This document shows, piece by piece, positions 21,385 through 34,187 of a stretch of 37,500 nt of DNA (position 1 is the stretch's first letter; each line of letters starts with the position of its first letter). This stretch comes from Neocallimastix lanati (nom. inval.) (lineage: Eukaryota; Neocallimastigomycota; Neocallimastigomycetes; Neocallimastigales; Neocallimastigaceae). The stretch spans positions 197,501 through 235,000 of the forward strand of contig JACVTC010000120.1 of the NCBI GenBank assembly GCA_016946835.1, written 5' to 3'. Below the pieces are notes generated by a model. That model did not search any database. It was not told where the DNA came from and was given only the letters and a program-made list of their open reading frames with translations. Made by a program: the position numbers and the translations under genes.

Positions 21385-22878
21385 GTTATTATTATTATTA
21401 CTATTATTATTATTATTATTATGATTATTATTATTAACGTTTTTGACATTATTATCATTAGCATTAGCATTATTGGCATTTTTAGCACTATTAGCATTAT
21501 TATTATTATTATTTCTATTAATTTTGAAATCAAGTAAGGATTTAAACTTTTCATGATCTTTTTTACTATTTTCATTGGAATCCTTATTAATACTATTAGT
21601 TCTATGTATTTTTTCTTTTCCTGTCGTTAATGATTTAAATTGATTTTCATTTTCATTCGAAACGAATTCTTTAAAATTTCTATCATAATCAAAATCTTTA
21701 TCTTTCGATATCTCTATTTTATGGCTTACATCATTACTTTTATTAATATCATATCCTTTTATTGATTTACTATGAGAATTTAAATTATAATAATTTTCTC
21801 TATTTTTATATAGTGAGTACTTATTATTCAAATTTGAATATATATGATTCTTTTCATAATTACTATTATTACCTTCATTATTATTGATATCATTTTTTAA
21901 ATTATTATTATTATAATACTTTATATTATATCTGTTATTCTTATTATCCTTATTATCCTTGTTATTATTAATATTATTCTTTAAATTATCCTTAATATTA
22001 TTGACTTTATTATCTTTATAATCATTATTGCTACGATGGTTACTATTTCCATAATTAGTATTAATGTCACTCTTTAAATTACCATTACTATTACTGTTGT
22101 TGTTGTCACTGCTGTTATCTCTGTATTTATTATAATTATGCCGATCATTATTAGTATTAGTATTATTATTATCACCATCACCATCACCATCTTCATCTTT
22201 ATTATTCTTATAACTAGGATGGGGTTGATTACAATTAATATTATTAGTAGTAGTATTAGTATTATCCGTATTACTTCTTTTATTACTATTATTTTTGACT
22301 GTAGTAAGTAAACTTTTCCCATTTTCTCTAAGAGGGATATCTAATCGTTTAATTTCTTTTCTATTAAAAAATGAATCTAACGTCCTCGTCAAGGACTTTT
22401 TTTTTTCAGTAGATTTATTTAGAGAAGAGGATACTTTCTCAGAGGTTATCTTTAATTTTGAAGAATTTAATTTATTATTCTTAATAGTATTATGATTGAT
22501 TGTATTTTTCAAAGTACTTACTTTTCTTAAATTAGTATTATTAAACTTATTTATTGTATTTTGATTATAACTTCTACTATCATTATTAATACTTCCATTT
22601 CCATTTCTATTTATAAATTGTAAAATTAAATCATTTGAACTCGGAAATAGAGAATCCTTCTCCTCTTCCTTTTCCTCTTCATTACTGTAACTATTTTTAT
22701 TAAAATTTTTATTAACTCCTGTGGTTGCCTTTAAATTATCTCCATTTATTCCTGTATTATACAATTTATTATTATATTTAAAGTCTTTAATATGTTCTTT
22801 TGAAGAACGGGTATCACTACCATTTTTTCTGAAATAATTTTTAGTACTATCACTGGAAAAACTATCAACATGTTCCAT
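16843..22878 (-). CDS. RTC4-like domain protein with giant Asn-rich repeat region (main frame)
   Basis: This is a 2011-residue frame whose C-terminal part resembles the RTC4 domain (yeast Rtc4, restriction of telomere capping 4; mechanism poorly known, nuclear). At about residue 1582 a CPYC pair is followed near 1628 by FCRLHQAKL, a likely zinc site. Then come INFDLLQERIERFKEDLFH, FVGYYGSKGFNIITEILLNMF and, after a Ser/Thr/Asn insert of about 185 residues (about 1743-1926), IQEVLVPECGVRLIAED and ARKIMEESNDFG, typical of this domain's end. Upstream are basic Asn/Ser-rich low complexity, poly-Asn, 13 perfect 19-residue repeats and seven to eight diverged 42-residue repeats. The first Met here (22878) is probably not the true start. 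Coding-like sequence continues upstream (EQKKFEICRPKSSQRIHN) into a poly-Asn tract where one base is missing. See the N-terminal part at 22946-23699. Confidence 0.85.
17100..17650 (-). repeat. Ser/Thr/Asn low-complexity insert inside the RTC4 domain
   Basis: In-frame ACT/AAT/TCT-type codon repeats encode runs such as TTTNTTT and SITNSSTNITNT. They split the conserved domain between its helical middle and the VLVPE end motif. Open frames on the plus strand here are mirror frames of the repeat. Confidence 0.85.
18990..20042 (-). repeat. Diverged roughly 126-bp tandem repeats (42 residues) in the RTC4-like gene
   Basis: About seven to eight units encode variants of KIKTNANNTNNINNNSNKIKN followed by a segment like SINNTDSTNN and IIKTNVNSN. 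Spacing between equivalent points is 126 or 129 bp. The units have diverged by substitutions, unlike the adjacent perfect 57-bp array. All retain the frame. Confidence 0.8.
20043..20783 (-). repeat. Thirteen perfect 57-bp tandem repeats in the RTC4-like gene
   Basis: The block is exactly 741 bases, 13 x 57, and by eye all copies are identical at the nucleotide level. Each encodes 19 residues (NKIKTGITNINNTNNSNNS). Since 57 is a multiple of three, copy-number change would not break the frame. Confidence 0.95.
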
Positions 22879-22936
22879 ATTATGAATTCTTTGAGAAGAT
22901 TTAGGACGACAGATTTCAAATTTCTTTTGTTCATTA

Positions 22937-23699
<763 letters not shown>

Positions 23700-23880
23700 T
23701 TTTTTTCTTTTTTTTTTTTTTTTTCAATAAATTTATACACAATTCGATTCTTTTTTTTTTTTTTTTTTTTTATATTTTTATTATATCTATTATTATATTA
23801 CAACTTTTATAAATATATTTTTTCAACATTGTATAATACAGATTAACGATTTTTGAATATTGTGTTTTTTTTAAAATATA

Positions 23881-23990
23881 TATATATATAAACTTTTATA
23901 TTTTATTATTATTTTTTTTTTATATTTGCTATTTATATATATATAAACTTTTATATTTTATTATTATTTTTTTTTTATATTTGCTATTTT
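23881..23990. repeat. 55-bp direct tandem duplication
   Basis: Two copies with period 55 each contain AAACTTTTATATTTTATTATTATT, a T run and ATATTTGCTATT. They are nearly identical and lie about 200 bases upstream of the RTC4-like start. Confidence 0.85.
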
Positions 23991-24174
23991 GAAAATATAT
24001 TTATATTAATTATTTACTATTAATTTAAAAAAAAAAAAATTAAAGAAATAAAAAAAAAATAATGAATAATATTAATATATCCAATTTAATTAATTAATTA
24101 ATTAATTAAGATATATTGACAATACTTTATTTTTCATATTCATTTCTTCTATAAATGATTCACCTTTAATTATT

Positions 24175-24345
24175 TATTATTTATTAATAAATACTCTTTA
24201 TATTATTTATTATTCAATTATTATTCAGTTATTTATTATTTATTATTTATTATTTATTAATAAATACTCTTTATATTATTTATTATTTATTATTCAATTA
24301 TTTAATTATTTATTATTTATTAATAAATACTCTTTTATATTAATT
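24175..24345 (+). repeat. Dispersed repeat with ATTTATTAATAAATACTC core
   Basis: Three copies of TTATTAATAAATACTCTT sit within ATTTATT filler. The 14-base ATTTATTAATAAAT is a perfect palindrome. The same core occurs near 33250-33390 (inverted) and 37205-37490. Confidence 0.75.
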
Positions 24346-25332
24346 AAGGTTTAAATATTTCATTTTATATCATATGTAATTAAATAATAAATAATAAATA
24401 ACAATAAATAATATATAATAAATAATAAATAATAAAAAATAGTTTTTATGACATTAATGTCATAAATCAATTTTAAATCTAATAATATTATAATAATCTT
24501 AAAATGTGGCTTGAATAATAAATACCAATTATACTTTTAATAAATCTTTTTTTTTTTTTTCCCTCTCTCATGTTCTCTTTTTTACATACCATCACATAGT
24601 ATATTAAAAATTAGCATTAATAACAACATCATTAAATTATATAACAATAGTATATATATTAGATATTATATATTATATATTAAATATAAAAATATTTTTA
24701 ACTTTTTTTTTTTTTTTATATATTATTTTTATTTCGTTATTTTTTTATTTTTTTTTTTTTAAAAAAAAATATATTCATTTTTTATATATAAAAAAATATT
24801 TTTTTTATTTATTTTTAGTATATATTATATTACTATATAATGTATTTAACTAAACATATATAAAAAAAAATTGACTTTTTTTTTTTTTTTTTTTTTTTAT
24901 TATAATAATAGGTACTAATAGTCATATTATTACTATTATTTATTATTTATATTATGTGATTATTGTCTTATATTCATTATAAAAAAAAAATTACATTATT
25001 TTTTCAATTAATAAATTTAAATAATAAAAGAAGTAATTTGATATATTTACTATTTTTTTGAATAATGTTTATTTTCTTTTTCTTTTTTATATATATATAT
25101 TCATTTTTTTTTTTTTTTTTTTTTTTTTATTCTTTTCATTTTTTTTAATTTTACTTTTAATTTTAATTTTTATGTTTATTTTTTATTTTCTTTTATATAA
25201 ACTTTTATCGTTTTTATTTATTTATCTATTATTATTACTATTATGATTTTCTTTCTTTCTTTTTTATCTTTTATTGCTTTTTTTTTTTTTTTTTTTTTTA
25301 TTTTATTTTATTTTATTTTATTTATTTATTTA

Positions 25333-27904
25333 TTATGATTCATTAGGTCGAATATGAAGATGTCTTTTATCATGACATTGAACTTCTCCAGAGATACATG
25401 TCTTAATACTGGTAAACCATTCATTTTCATAAATTTGTTCCATTGTAATTCTTTTTTCTGGATCTGGATTAAGCATTTGTGTAATCAGTTGTCTTGGGCC
25501 ATCTGGAATATGACGAATTAAATCATTTCTTCTTTCTTTTTTCCATCTTAAGAAATCAAAATCTTCAAGTGAAGCAACTCTCCATGGTAACTCATCAAAT
25601 AAGGAAGCAATATAAACAATTGCACAACTCCAAATATCTGATGCTCTAGGATCATATTCAGATTTTTGGAATTGTTCTGGTGCGATATAGGGTTTGGAAC
25701 CTTTAACACCTCTTGATTTTTTAATGATATCTGGTGTATATGGATATTTGAAAATTTCTGAAGTACCAAAATCAATAATTTTCAATTGAGAAACATTTTT
25801 AATTAAAATATTTTCAGGCTAAATAATAATTTTAATATTAATAAAGTATATATTATAAAAGCATTAGTATTTATTGGGTTTGGGTAATTATTTTTAATAT
25901 TTTTTTTTTCTTATTTTATTTATTTATTTCTATTTATTTTTCAAATTTATATACAATAATTCTATTTTATTTTATTCTATTTTATTCTATTCTATTTTAT
26001 TCTATTTTATTCTATTTTATTCTATTTTATTCTAGTCTATTTTATTCTATTTTATTCTATTTTATTCTAGTCTATTTTATTCTATTTTATTCTATTTTAT
26101 TTTATTCTATTCTAATTTTTTTTTTACCTTAATATCGCAATGGGCAACGCCTAGAGAATGTAAATAGTTGACACCATCCATAAGTTGTTTAAAGTTACAA
26201 TTTATTTCTTGACGACCTAAACGACCACTTTGAATGGTATTAAAAAGATCACCACCTTCACAATATTCCAGAACAACAAAATATTTCCTACGTTTATGAT
26301 TATGGGTTTTCGTCATTAAAAAGGCAAACGTTTCAATAATATTTGGATGATGAAGAAGACTTCCTATTTGATATTCGTTACGAAGTCGTTTAAGGAACGT
26401 TCTTTCATCAATATTTTGTTTTACTCTAGAGAGTTTATATTCCTTTAATGCAAAAAGCATATTAGGATTATTCACTTTATGTACTAATTTAACAACACAA
26501 GTAGCACCACGACCAATTTCACGAGTTGATTTTGAAAAATCTTTTCTTCTTATACCTTTACTCTTATTTTTATTACTGGAACTGGAACCAAAGAAAAGTG
26601 AATTTGTTAGGGAGAAGGAAGAGGTTGCAGAACAGAAGGATTGTTTATCATATAATTTATTCATGGATTCTGTTGTATAGCCTGAGAGATTACTATAACG
26701 AGATTGAAAACTGTTAAGTGATAAACCAGAAGCCAAAACGGATGCTTGAGAATGAATATCTTGATTTTGATTTTGATGATTATGTTTGGAATGATAGACA
26801 TGTAATTTTGGATGTTGATAACGAGCATCATGACAACTACAATCACAATCTTCTTCAGAAGTTGTTGTCACCGTAGAAAAAGTATAACTTGAATTAATGG
26901 AACGACTATAATCTCTTGTACTTGAAACCGAAGAGGCTATACTACCTCCACCACTTAAATATTGTCCATAGTGATGAGTGATATTGGTATTGGTATTGGT
27001 ATTGATATTGGATATATTGTTGATCATTTTACCAGTATTATCAAATTTATCAAGAGCAGCACTATATGGAGATAGATTTGGTGATATCATTTTTGTTGAA
27101 TTAAAACTTTTATCTTCCTCAATGCTCATACTATCCATTGGTTCAAAACGACGATAGTTTAATTCATTAACAAGGACACAATGACAGTATGGGCATCGTT
27201 TTTCTTCCCTTGGTTCTTCCATAAGCGACATAGAAATAGCTTCCATTGAGGCCGAACCATGATTTAAACCACCACTCATGCTTGTATTTTGAGTTGAATT
27301 GGTTGGAGTATTTACTAATCCTATGGTAGATGGTGCCTTTGGAATAAACGAATTAATTTTTTTATTTTCTCGATTAAAATCTTTCATTGTTGCGGGCATT
27401 GAATAATTAGAACGACTATAAGGGGATGGTACAGAAAGTCGAGGTGAACTAGCCAATATATTATGATCATTCTCCATAATAGATGATTCATCCATAATAG
27501 AAGATTCATCTATAATGGAGTCCTCTTCAAAGGAAAGTTGACTATCTTCATTTTTAACTTCAAAAGAAAATTGTTTTGTTAAATTTTTTTCTTCCTTTTT
27601 ATCTAAAATGATATTATTAAATTATAATAATAATAAAAATAATTAAAATAAAATATTTATTAAATTAATATACAAATAAATTAATATATATAGATATATA
27701 GCATTTAAGAAAAATTATAAATAAATTAATATATATAGATATATAGCATATAAGAAAAATTATAAATAAATTAATATATAGCATTAAAGAAAAATTTATA
27801 ATATAACATAATATATTAATAGATATAACATTAAAGAAAAAATTATAAATAAATTAATAGATATAACATTAAAGAAAATTTTATAATATATTAATATACA
27901 TAAC

Positions 27905-27960
<56 letters not shown>

Positions 27961-28779
27961 TAATATACATAACATTAAAAAAAATATATATATAATATAT
28001 TAATATACATATTATATTTATAATAAATACATATATATTATAAACTTATTGAATTATAACTATATTAACTGATTTGAAATTTCTTTATAAATTATTTGAA
28101 ATTTCTTTATATATAAAAAAAAAAATTTTTATTTCTTTTTTTTATTTTATTGTATTTTATTCAATCATCTAAATTCATTTACCTTGATTATTATTGTCTT
28201 CTTGAACTTCTTTTGAAGAAGGTCTAACAGTAGTATAGAGCGCATTTGCTAAAGGTGAATTAGGTATTCCAACAATTTTAGTGTCTGAACTTTGTATGGA
28301 TGAAGATTTTGTGGGTTCTAGATGGTTTCCATTGTCAGATGGAGGAGTAATTTTATTTTGAGTGATAGTAGATTCAATTTTTAAACTATTTCTATTACTT
28401 TCTAAACTACCAGCTAATCGTAATTCACGACAGAAGTTGATATCACGAACACTTAAACGATTATTATTGGAACTTATAATGGAGCTCTTCTTAATAATAG
28501 TATCTTCATTATCTATAGAGGAATTATCATCGGTTTTACAATGGGATTGACGATAGGTACCCTCCTTTTCAATTTCTATATCCTTTACCTCAGTATTATC
28601 CTCGGAATTTAAAATATTTAAATTTTCTTCAGTTAATTGAATTGAACTTGGTGAAGATGTAATTTTCATAGAACTATCAATGACACTCAATGAATTATTA
28701 TTATCAATAGGTATTGGTTGCGTTGAGGTTGAAGAAAAAATATGTTCCGCTTCAGATTTACTACTACTACTACTACTAC

Positions 28780-28810
<31 letters not shown>

Positions 28811-30277
28811 GACTTGATTTTCAACCAAAGTCATACTTTGAGTTGAGGTCGATTTTCTATTTGGATAAGGATTAGGATCGGAATGAAGACTAGGATTTGG
28901 ATTTAAATCTTTTGAAGGGATAGTTTTAGTAGAAGTAATGGATTGATTTTTAACTTTAGAAGAGAATTCTACAGATATTCGTTTAATATCTATCTTTTCT
29001 TTTTCTTTTGTTTCTTTTTCTTTTTCTTTTTCTTCTCCTCCTATTTTTTCTTTTTCTTTTTCTTTTTCTTCTCCTCCTATTTTTTCTTTTTCTTTTTCTT
29101 TTTCTTCTTCTTCTATTTCTACTTCTTCTATTTCTACTTCTTCTTCTATCTTTTCTTTAGGTTTTGGTATTTTTAAATTTTCAGGATGAATAGAATCTAT
29201 TTCCTCTTTACTATCAATATTAACATGAATGGAATTAGGATTTAAGGTTTTCATTTCTAATTTTTCATCCATTTTTAAAGTCGATACTTCTCTGGTTCTT
29301 ATTTCAATATCATCCTCTTTTTCAATGTCAATATTTTCATTACTCTTGGTAACATCGATTACTTCTACCTTCTCTTTAGATTTCTTATTTTCTTTATCTT
29401 TTAATTGACCGACAGTCTTATTTTTAAAATATTTACCAATAGAAGAGAAAATAGAACTGGGTTTTTTACCATCCTTTGTAGAAGTATTAGAATCCTTCTT
29501 TTCCTTTTTGGATAATTTTTTCGATACTGATTTATTACTAGGTCCACTTTCCGAAGACGGAATTGATACAATAGAAGTTTGAAGATCTTTATTGTTGGCT
29601 ATATCAGGGACTGAAAGAAATTTATCAGAATTTCTTTTCGTAGTTGAAAGTGAATTTGAACCTACATTTTCAGAACTTTTAAAACGTGAAAACTTCGTAG
29701 AGATGGCTTCTAATGGGGATTTTGAAGGGGCTAAAAATGGTGAATTGGATTTATTAGTAGTTTTAGATTTTGTTGAATTTGATTTTGATTTAATGCTTAT
29801 GTTGGTCTGTGAAGCAGAATTAGATTTTGGACTGTTATGGTTGGAGGAAGAAGTAAGTGTTTTCAAGGAATCAAAAGTATTGTTAGCTAATCCTTTACTA
29901 GAGGCTACGGAAGAAGCCCAATAATGTGTTGGGGAGGATTGGGTATCATATAAATTATTTAAATCTTGATTTTCCGTTGAGGATGTTATTGTTTTTGTAG
30001 AAATCTTATGATGTTTGTCTACATCAAAAGGTTCTAATGTTTTAGGGGATGTAGAGGCCAGGGTTGTATTATCATTCTCATCTTCATCATTTTTATCATT
30101 ATTATTTAAGTCGTTAAAGGAACCCTTAATATTATTTAAAATACTATATCCAGTGGTCTTTCCATTTAATAATTTTTTAAAACTTTTACTATGTACATTA
30201 CTGTCTTTATTATTTACATTACTTGAAGAATTGGTATCTTTGTCTTTATTTTTAATTCCAAGTTTACTTTTTAACAT
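25333..30277 (-). CDS. HAL4/HAL5-like Ser/Thr protein kinase, three exons
   Basis: Join of 30277-28183, 27602-26128 and 25818-25333 (minus), 4056 coding bases, 1351 residues. Both introns are GT-AG (phase 1 and phase 0), and the second junction restores HCDIK/PENIL exactly. The N-terminal 1050 residues are disordered Ser/Thr/Asn/Lys/Glu. They include EKEKEK-IGG repeats, poly-Asn/poly-Ser and two Cys clusters (CPYCHC near 834, CDCSCHD near 951). The kinase domain (about 1052-1335) has IGRGATCVV, Lys1085, EYCEGGDL, catalytic Asp1188 in HCDIK, DFG at 1206-1208, GSKPYIAPE ending at 1238, SDIWSCAIVY and RITMEQIYENEWF. The HCDIK and DFGTS forms and the YDPRxSDIWS motif resemble yeast Sat4/Hal5 (NPR-type) kinases, which stabilise K+ and nutrient transporters at the plasma membrane. 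All catalytic residues are present, so it should be active. Substrate inferred from family only. Confidence 0.92.
25819..26127 (-). other. Kinase intron 2, made of a 10-bp repeat
   Basis: A 309-base intron with donor GTAAAA and acceptor TTTAG, phase 0, between HCDIK and PENIL. On the plus strand about half of it is tandem TTTTATTCTA and variants (about 25961-26114). Confidence 0.9.
25961..26114. repeat. TTTTATTCTA minisatellite in an intron
   Basis: About fifteen units of TTTTATTCTA with occasional TATTC or TAGTC variants, lying within intron 2 close to its 5' splice site. Confidence 0.85.
27603..28182 (-). other. Kinase intron 1, repeat-rich
   Basis: A 580-base phase-1 intron with donor GTAAAT after AATCAAG and acceptor CATTTTAG; the split codon becomes GAT. 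Inside are five to seven degenerate copies of a roughly 45-60 bp unit (AAATTAATATATATAGATATATAGCAT, AAGAAAAATTATA on the plus strand) and a 40-base A run at about 27909-27950. Confidence 0.85.
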
Positions 30278-31451
30278 TTTTCTTTGAGTATATTAAAACC
30301 ATTAAAACATTATCTATATATATCGAATAAATAATAAATAAATATATAAATTAAATATATAAAATTAATTAGCCATACATTCTTTCCTTTCTTTTATTTT
30401 ACTTTTTTTTTTAAAATTGAAATTTGATTTGTGAATATTTTTTTTTTGATTTAATATAAAAAAAAAAAAAATTATTGTTATTATTAATGTTATTGTATAA
30501 AAAATTAATATAATTTTTATATAAAATTTTTCGTTTTTTTTTTTTTTCAATTCGCTTTGTTTGTGTAAAAATATTATATCTATATATAATATAATAAATA
30601 TTATGTATGTTGTTAATATTGATTAACATATTAAAATTATATTGACCGTCTTGGTTTTTTATTTAAGTATTTAATATTACATGGACCACTTTGTTTTTGT
30701 TTTTAATTATTTAATATTACCACAGGGAATAATTTTTTTTTAATTATTTAATAAAATTATAAAGAACCTTTTTTTTTATTTTAATGATTTCCAGTAATTC
30801 GAAATGTTGATTCTATAAGATATATATATTTTATATATTAAAGAATCCATTATAAAAAAAAAATAAAATAAAAATAAAAATATTGTTACCTGTTTTTATT
30901 TTTTTATTAATTAATATTTATTTTTCTTTTTAAGGTTGGATATCAACTTTTTATTTAAAATTAAAATATATATATTTATAAATTATAATAAGATATGAAA
31001 TTCTGGAAAAAAATATATATATATATATATTAATTCCTTTAAAGATTTAATATTTCAAAGTGTAAAAATTGATTTTCGCTTTTTTTTTTTATTATTATTA
31101 TTGTTTTATAGAAAAGGTGTTTTGAATATTAACAGTTTGCTTTACTTTTATTATAATAAAAATTAAGCTACGATTTTTTTAAAAAAAAAAAATTTTTTTT
31201 TCTTTTCTTTACTTTTCTTTTATAAAATATTTATTAATAGATAGAGTAGAAAACGTTAATTGAAAATAAAAAATAAAAAAAAATATACATATATATATAT
31301 AATAAAGAAAAATAAATTAAGAATATAAAAAATATAAAAAAAAAAAAAAAAAAGATGAAATATAAATTAATTAGTCTGTATTTTCGATTATTGTCCTGAA
31401 TATATAGTCTTATTATTTATTTTTTCTTTCTTTCTTTTTTTTTTTTTTTTT

Positions 31452-31483
<32 letters not shown>

Positions 31484-31986
31484 AATATAAAACAATATGG
31501 TTTTATTTTTTGTTTTTTGCTTTATTGATATTTATATTTTAATTTCCTTTACTGTTCAATTTTCTTTTAAATAAAGCAATATTTTTTTTTTTATTTAACA
31601 CAATAATTTTTTTATCTTTTATTAAGTTTATAATAAAATTTATTACAATTTTATTATAAAAAAAAATATTGTTCAATATTTAAAAGTTATTGTTATTCAA
31701 AAGTTTTTTTTTTTTTTATTTTTTCTTCTTTTAATTATTATATTTTTTGTATTAAACTTTTAAATTTTATTCCTATTTGTATATAATATATATAATAATA
31801 TAATATTAAATAAAATAAAAAAATTAGTTCATAATAAGAACAATATATTTATAAACTAAAGAAAGCATCTAATTAAAAATATATATATAATAGATTCATC
31901 AATTTAAAAAAAAAAAATAATAATAATAAGTTATTATTAAAAAATAAAAAAAAAAAAAGTTTTCTTTTTAAAATGTTTCTGTTTAT

Positions 31987-32029
<43 letters not shown>

Positions 32030-32184
32030 GTGGCTTCGTTTAAACTTCTTTTTTTTTTTTTTAAAGTTTTTTATTCAATACATATTACAATATACATAAT
32101 AAATATTAACAAAATTTAAACAATAGCTTATTATTATTTACTTTTCTTTTATGAACTTCTTTTTATTATTTTAATTTATTATAG
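30278..32184. other. Upstream region of the kinase gene
   Basis: No gene is seen. It contains homopolymers, AT tracts and, at about 30640-30730, two similar segments (TTATTTAAGTATTTAATATTACATGGACCACTT and TTAATTATTTAATATTACCACAGGG). The kinase promoter presumably lies in the first few hundred bases. Short open frames are A/T runs without protein character. Confidence 0.5.
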
Positions 32185-32232
32185 TTGAAATGTGTGTTTC
32201 TTATTTCTTTTTTATATTATTATTTCTTTTCA

Positions 32233-32283
<51 letters not shown>

Positions 32284-32820
32284 TATTTTAAGATGTTTAG
32301 ATTTAGTTTAGTTTTATTTTATTATTTATTTTACTATTTATTTTATTATTTATTTTATTATTTATTTTATTATTTATTTTATTATTTATTATTTACACAT
32401 GAAAATTAAATAATAAAAAGAAAAAAAAAAAAAAAAAAAAAAAAAAGAAAAAGTTTAAAAATAAAAAAATAAAATAAAAATATTCTGTATATTATAGTAT
32501 ATTATAATATATGAAAGTAATTAATGATGGACAAGTTTAACAGAATTTTTTTATTCTTTTTGGTAAAATTTCTACAAAAGTAAAAAAAAAAAATTTACAA
32601 ATTAATAGAATAGAATATATTATTAATATATTAAATAGTTTATAGTAAATAGATTAAATTTTATTTAATTTATAATATATTATGAATCATTTAATAAATA
32701 GTTTTATTATATAGATAATATATGTAGAAATATATTTTAATATATTAATAAATAAACCCAAAAGTAGTGAAAATAGAAAAAAATAAAAAAATAAATAAAA
32801 AATAATAAAAATAATAAAAA
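32185..32820. other. AT-rich spacer with ATT and TTTTATTATTTA tracts
   Basis: It holds an ATT run (about 32236-32283), a TTTTATTATTTA tract (about 32311-32390) and a 26-base A run near 32420. No gene is seen. Confidence 0.6.
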
Positions 32821-33372
32821 TAATAAATATAATAAATAATAATAAATAATAATAAATAATAATAAATAATAATAAATAATAATAAATAATAATAAATAAT
32901 AAATAATATATAATAAATAATAAATAATAATAAATAATAATAAATAATAATAAATATAAATAGTAAAGATTAATAATCAATAATCAAAGATTTAAGTATT
33001 AAGTAATAAATAATGAAAAGAATAAAGTATTTACTATTAAATAATAAATAATAAATAATAAATAAATAATAATAAATAAATAATAATAAATAATAAATAA
33101 TAAATAATAAATAAATAATAATAAATAATAAATAATAAATAATAAATAATAAATAATAAATAATAAATAATTGAATAATAAATAATAAATAATAAATAAT
33201 AAATAATAAATAATAAATAATAAATAATAAATAATAAATAATAAAAAAAAGAGTATTTATTAATAAATAATAAATAATAAATAATAAATAATAAATAAAA
33301 AAAAGAGTATTTATTAATAAATAATAAATAAATAATAATAAATAATGAAGAATAAATAATGATAAGAGTATT
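32821..33372. repeat. AATAAAT / AATAATAAAT satellite block
   Basis: About 550 bases built from AATAAAT and AATAATAAAT units. Within it at about 33243-33330 are two copies of AAAAAGAGTATTTATTAATAAAT, and a variant near 33362, the inverted form of the dispersed palindromic core. Confidence 0.85.
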
Positions 33373-33522
33373 TATTAATAAATAATATTTTCTTTCAATC
33401 TATATTTATAAATATAAAAAAAAAAGAACAAAACAAAACAACGAAGTTTCAGCTCAATGATGGATCCACATATTTAATATAAGCACTTTAAAAGATTTCA
33501 GATTATTCTTTTTCTTCCTACT

Positions 33523-33635
33523 CTATTTATTATTTATTTATTTATTTATTTATTATTTACTTATTTATTTATTTATTTATTATTTATTTATTTATTATTT
33601 ACTTTTTTATTTATTTATTATTTATTTATTTATTT

Positions 33636-33671
<36 letters not shown>

Positions 33672-33673
33672 TT
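33523..33673. repeat. (TTTA)n / ATTTATTATTTA tract
   Basis: About 150 bases of TTTA units with interspersed TTATTTATT and ACTTA variants. It could pair with the A-rich complement tracts on either side. Confidence 0.85.
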
Positions 33674-33806
33674 ATTCATTATAATTTTCATTATCCATTA
33701 AAATATTCATTATTTAATAATTGGTTATTATTAAATTATTATTAAAACAACATGAGATTTTCATGTTTTAATGAAATTGAAATCTGATATAAAATTGTTC
33801 TTCTTT

Positions 33807-33943
33807 AATAAATAATAAATAATAAATAATAAATAATAAATAATAAATAATAAATAATAAATAATAAATAATAAATAATAAATAATAAATAATAAATAAT
33901 AAATAATAAATAATAAATAATAAATAATAAATAATAAATAATA
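33807..33943. repeat. (AATAAAT)n heptamer microsatellite
   Basis: About nineteen uninterrupted AATAAAT units. The seven-base period makes all three minus-strand frames open with a repeating YYLLFII pattern, so the two overlapping open frames are artefacts. Confidence 0.95.
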
Positions 33944-34187
33944 TATGAATAATATATGATATTCCATAGATAAAGTCACATTTCATTAATATCCAAATTT
34001 ACTGTAATATATAGAAAGATATTTTTTTTTCAAATTTTTTATATATATTAAATTTATTTTATAAAAAAATTTCACATTCCATATTTCAATATATAATCAA
34101 CTATTAACAATTAAATATATAATCAACTATTAACAATTAATTATTTATATATTTATATATACAATAATCATCTATTTATATATACAA

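Larger units (their letters stand above)
23700..25332. other. Spacer between the RTC4-like and kinase genes
   Basis: It lies upstream of the RTC4-like gene and downstream of the kinase gene (both minus). It contains T runs next to 23700, a 55-bp direct duplication, the ATTTATTAATAAATACTC repeat family, AT tracts and pyrimidine-rich stretches. No gene or structured RNA is recognised. Confidence 0.6.

Noticed and set aside
30640-30735. Slightly more GC-rich segment considered as a tRNA or small RNA
   Set aside because: No cloverleaf, no A/B box pattern; two loosely similar AT-rich segments only.
32821-33372. Regular repeats considered as a CRISPR-like array
   Set aside because: There are no unique spacers; units are contiguous heptamers and decamers typical of satellites.
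33761-33986. Minus-strand frames with YYLLFII repeats
   Set aside because: They are a consequence of the (AATAAAT)n heptamer, open in every frame.
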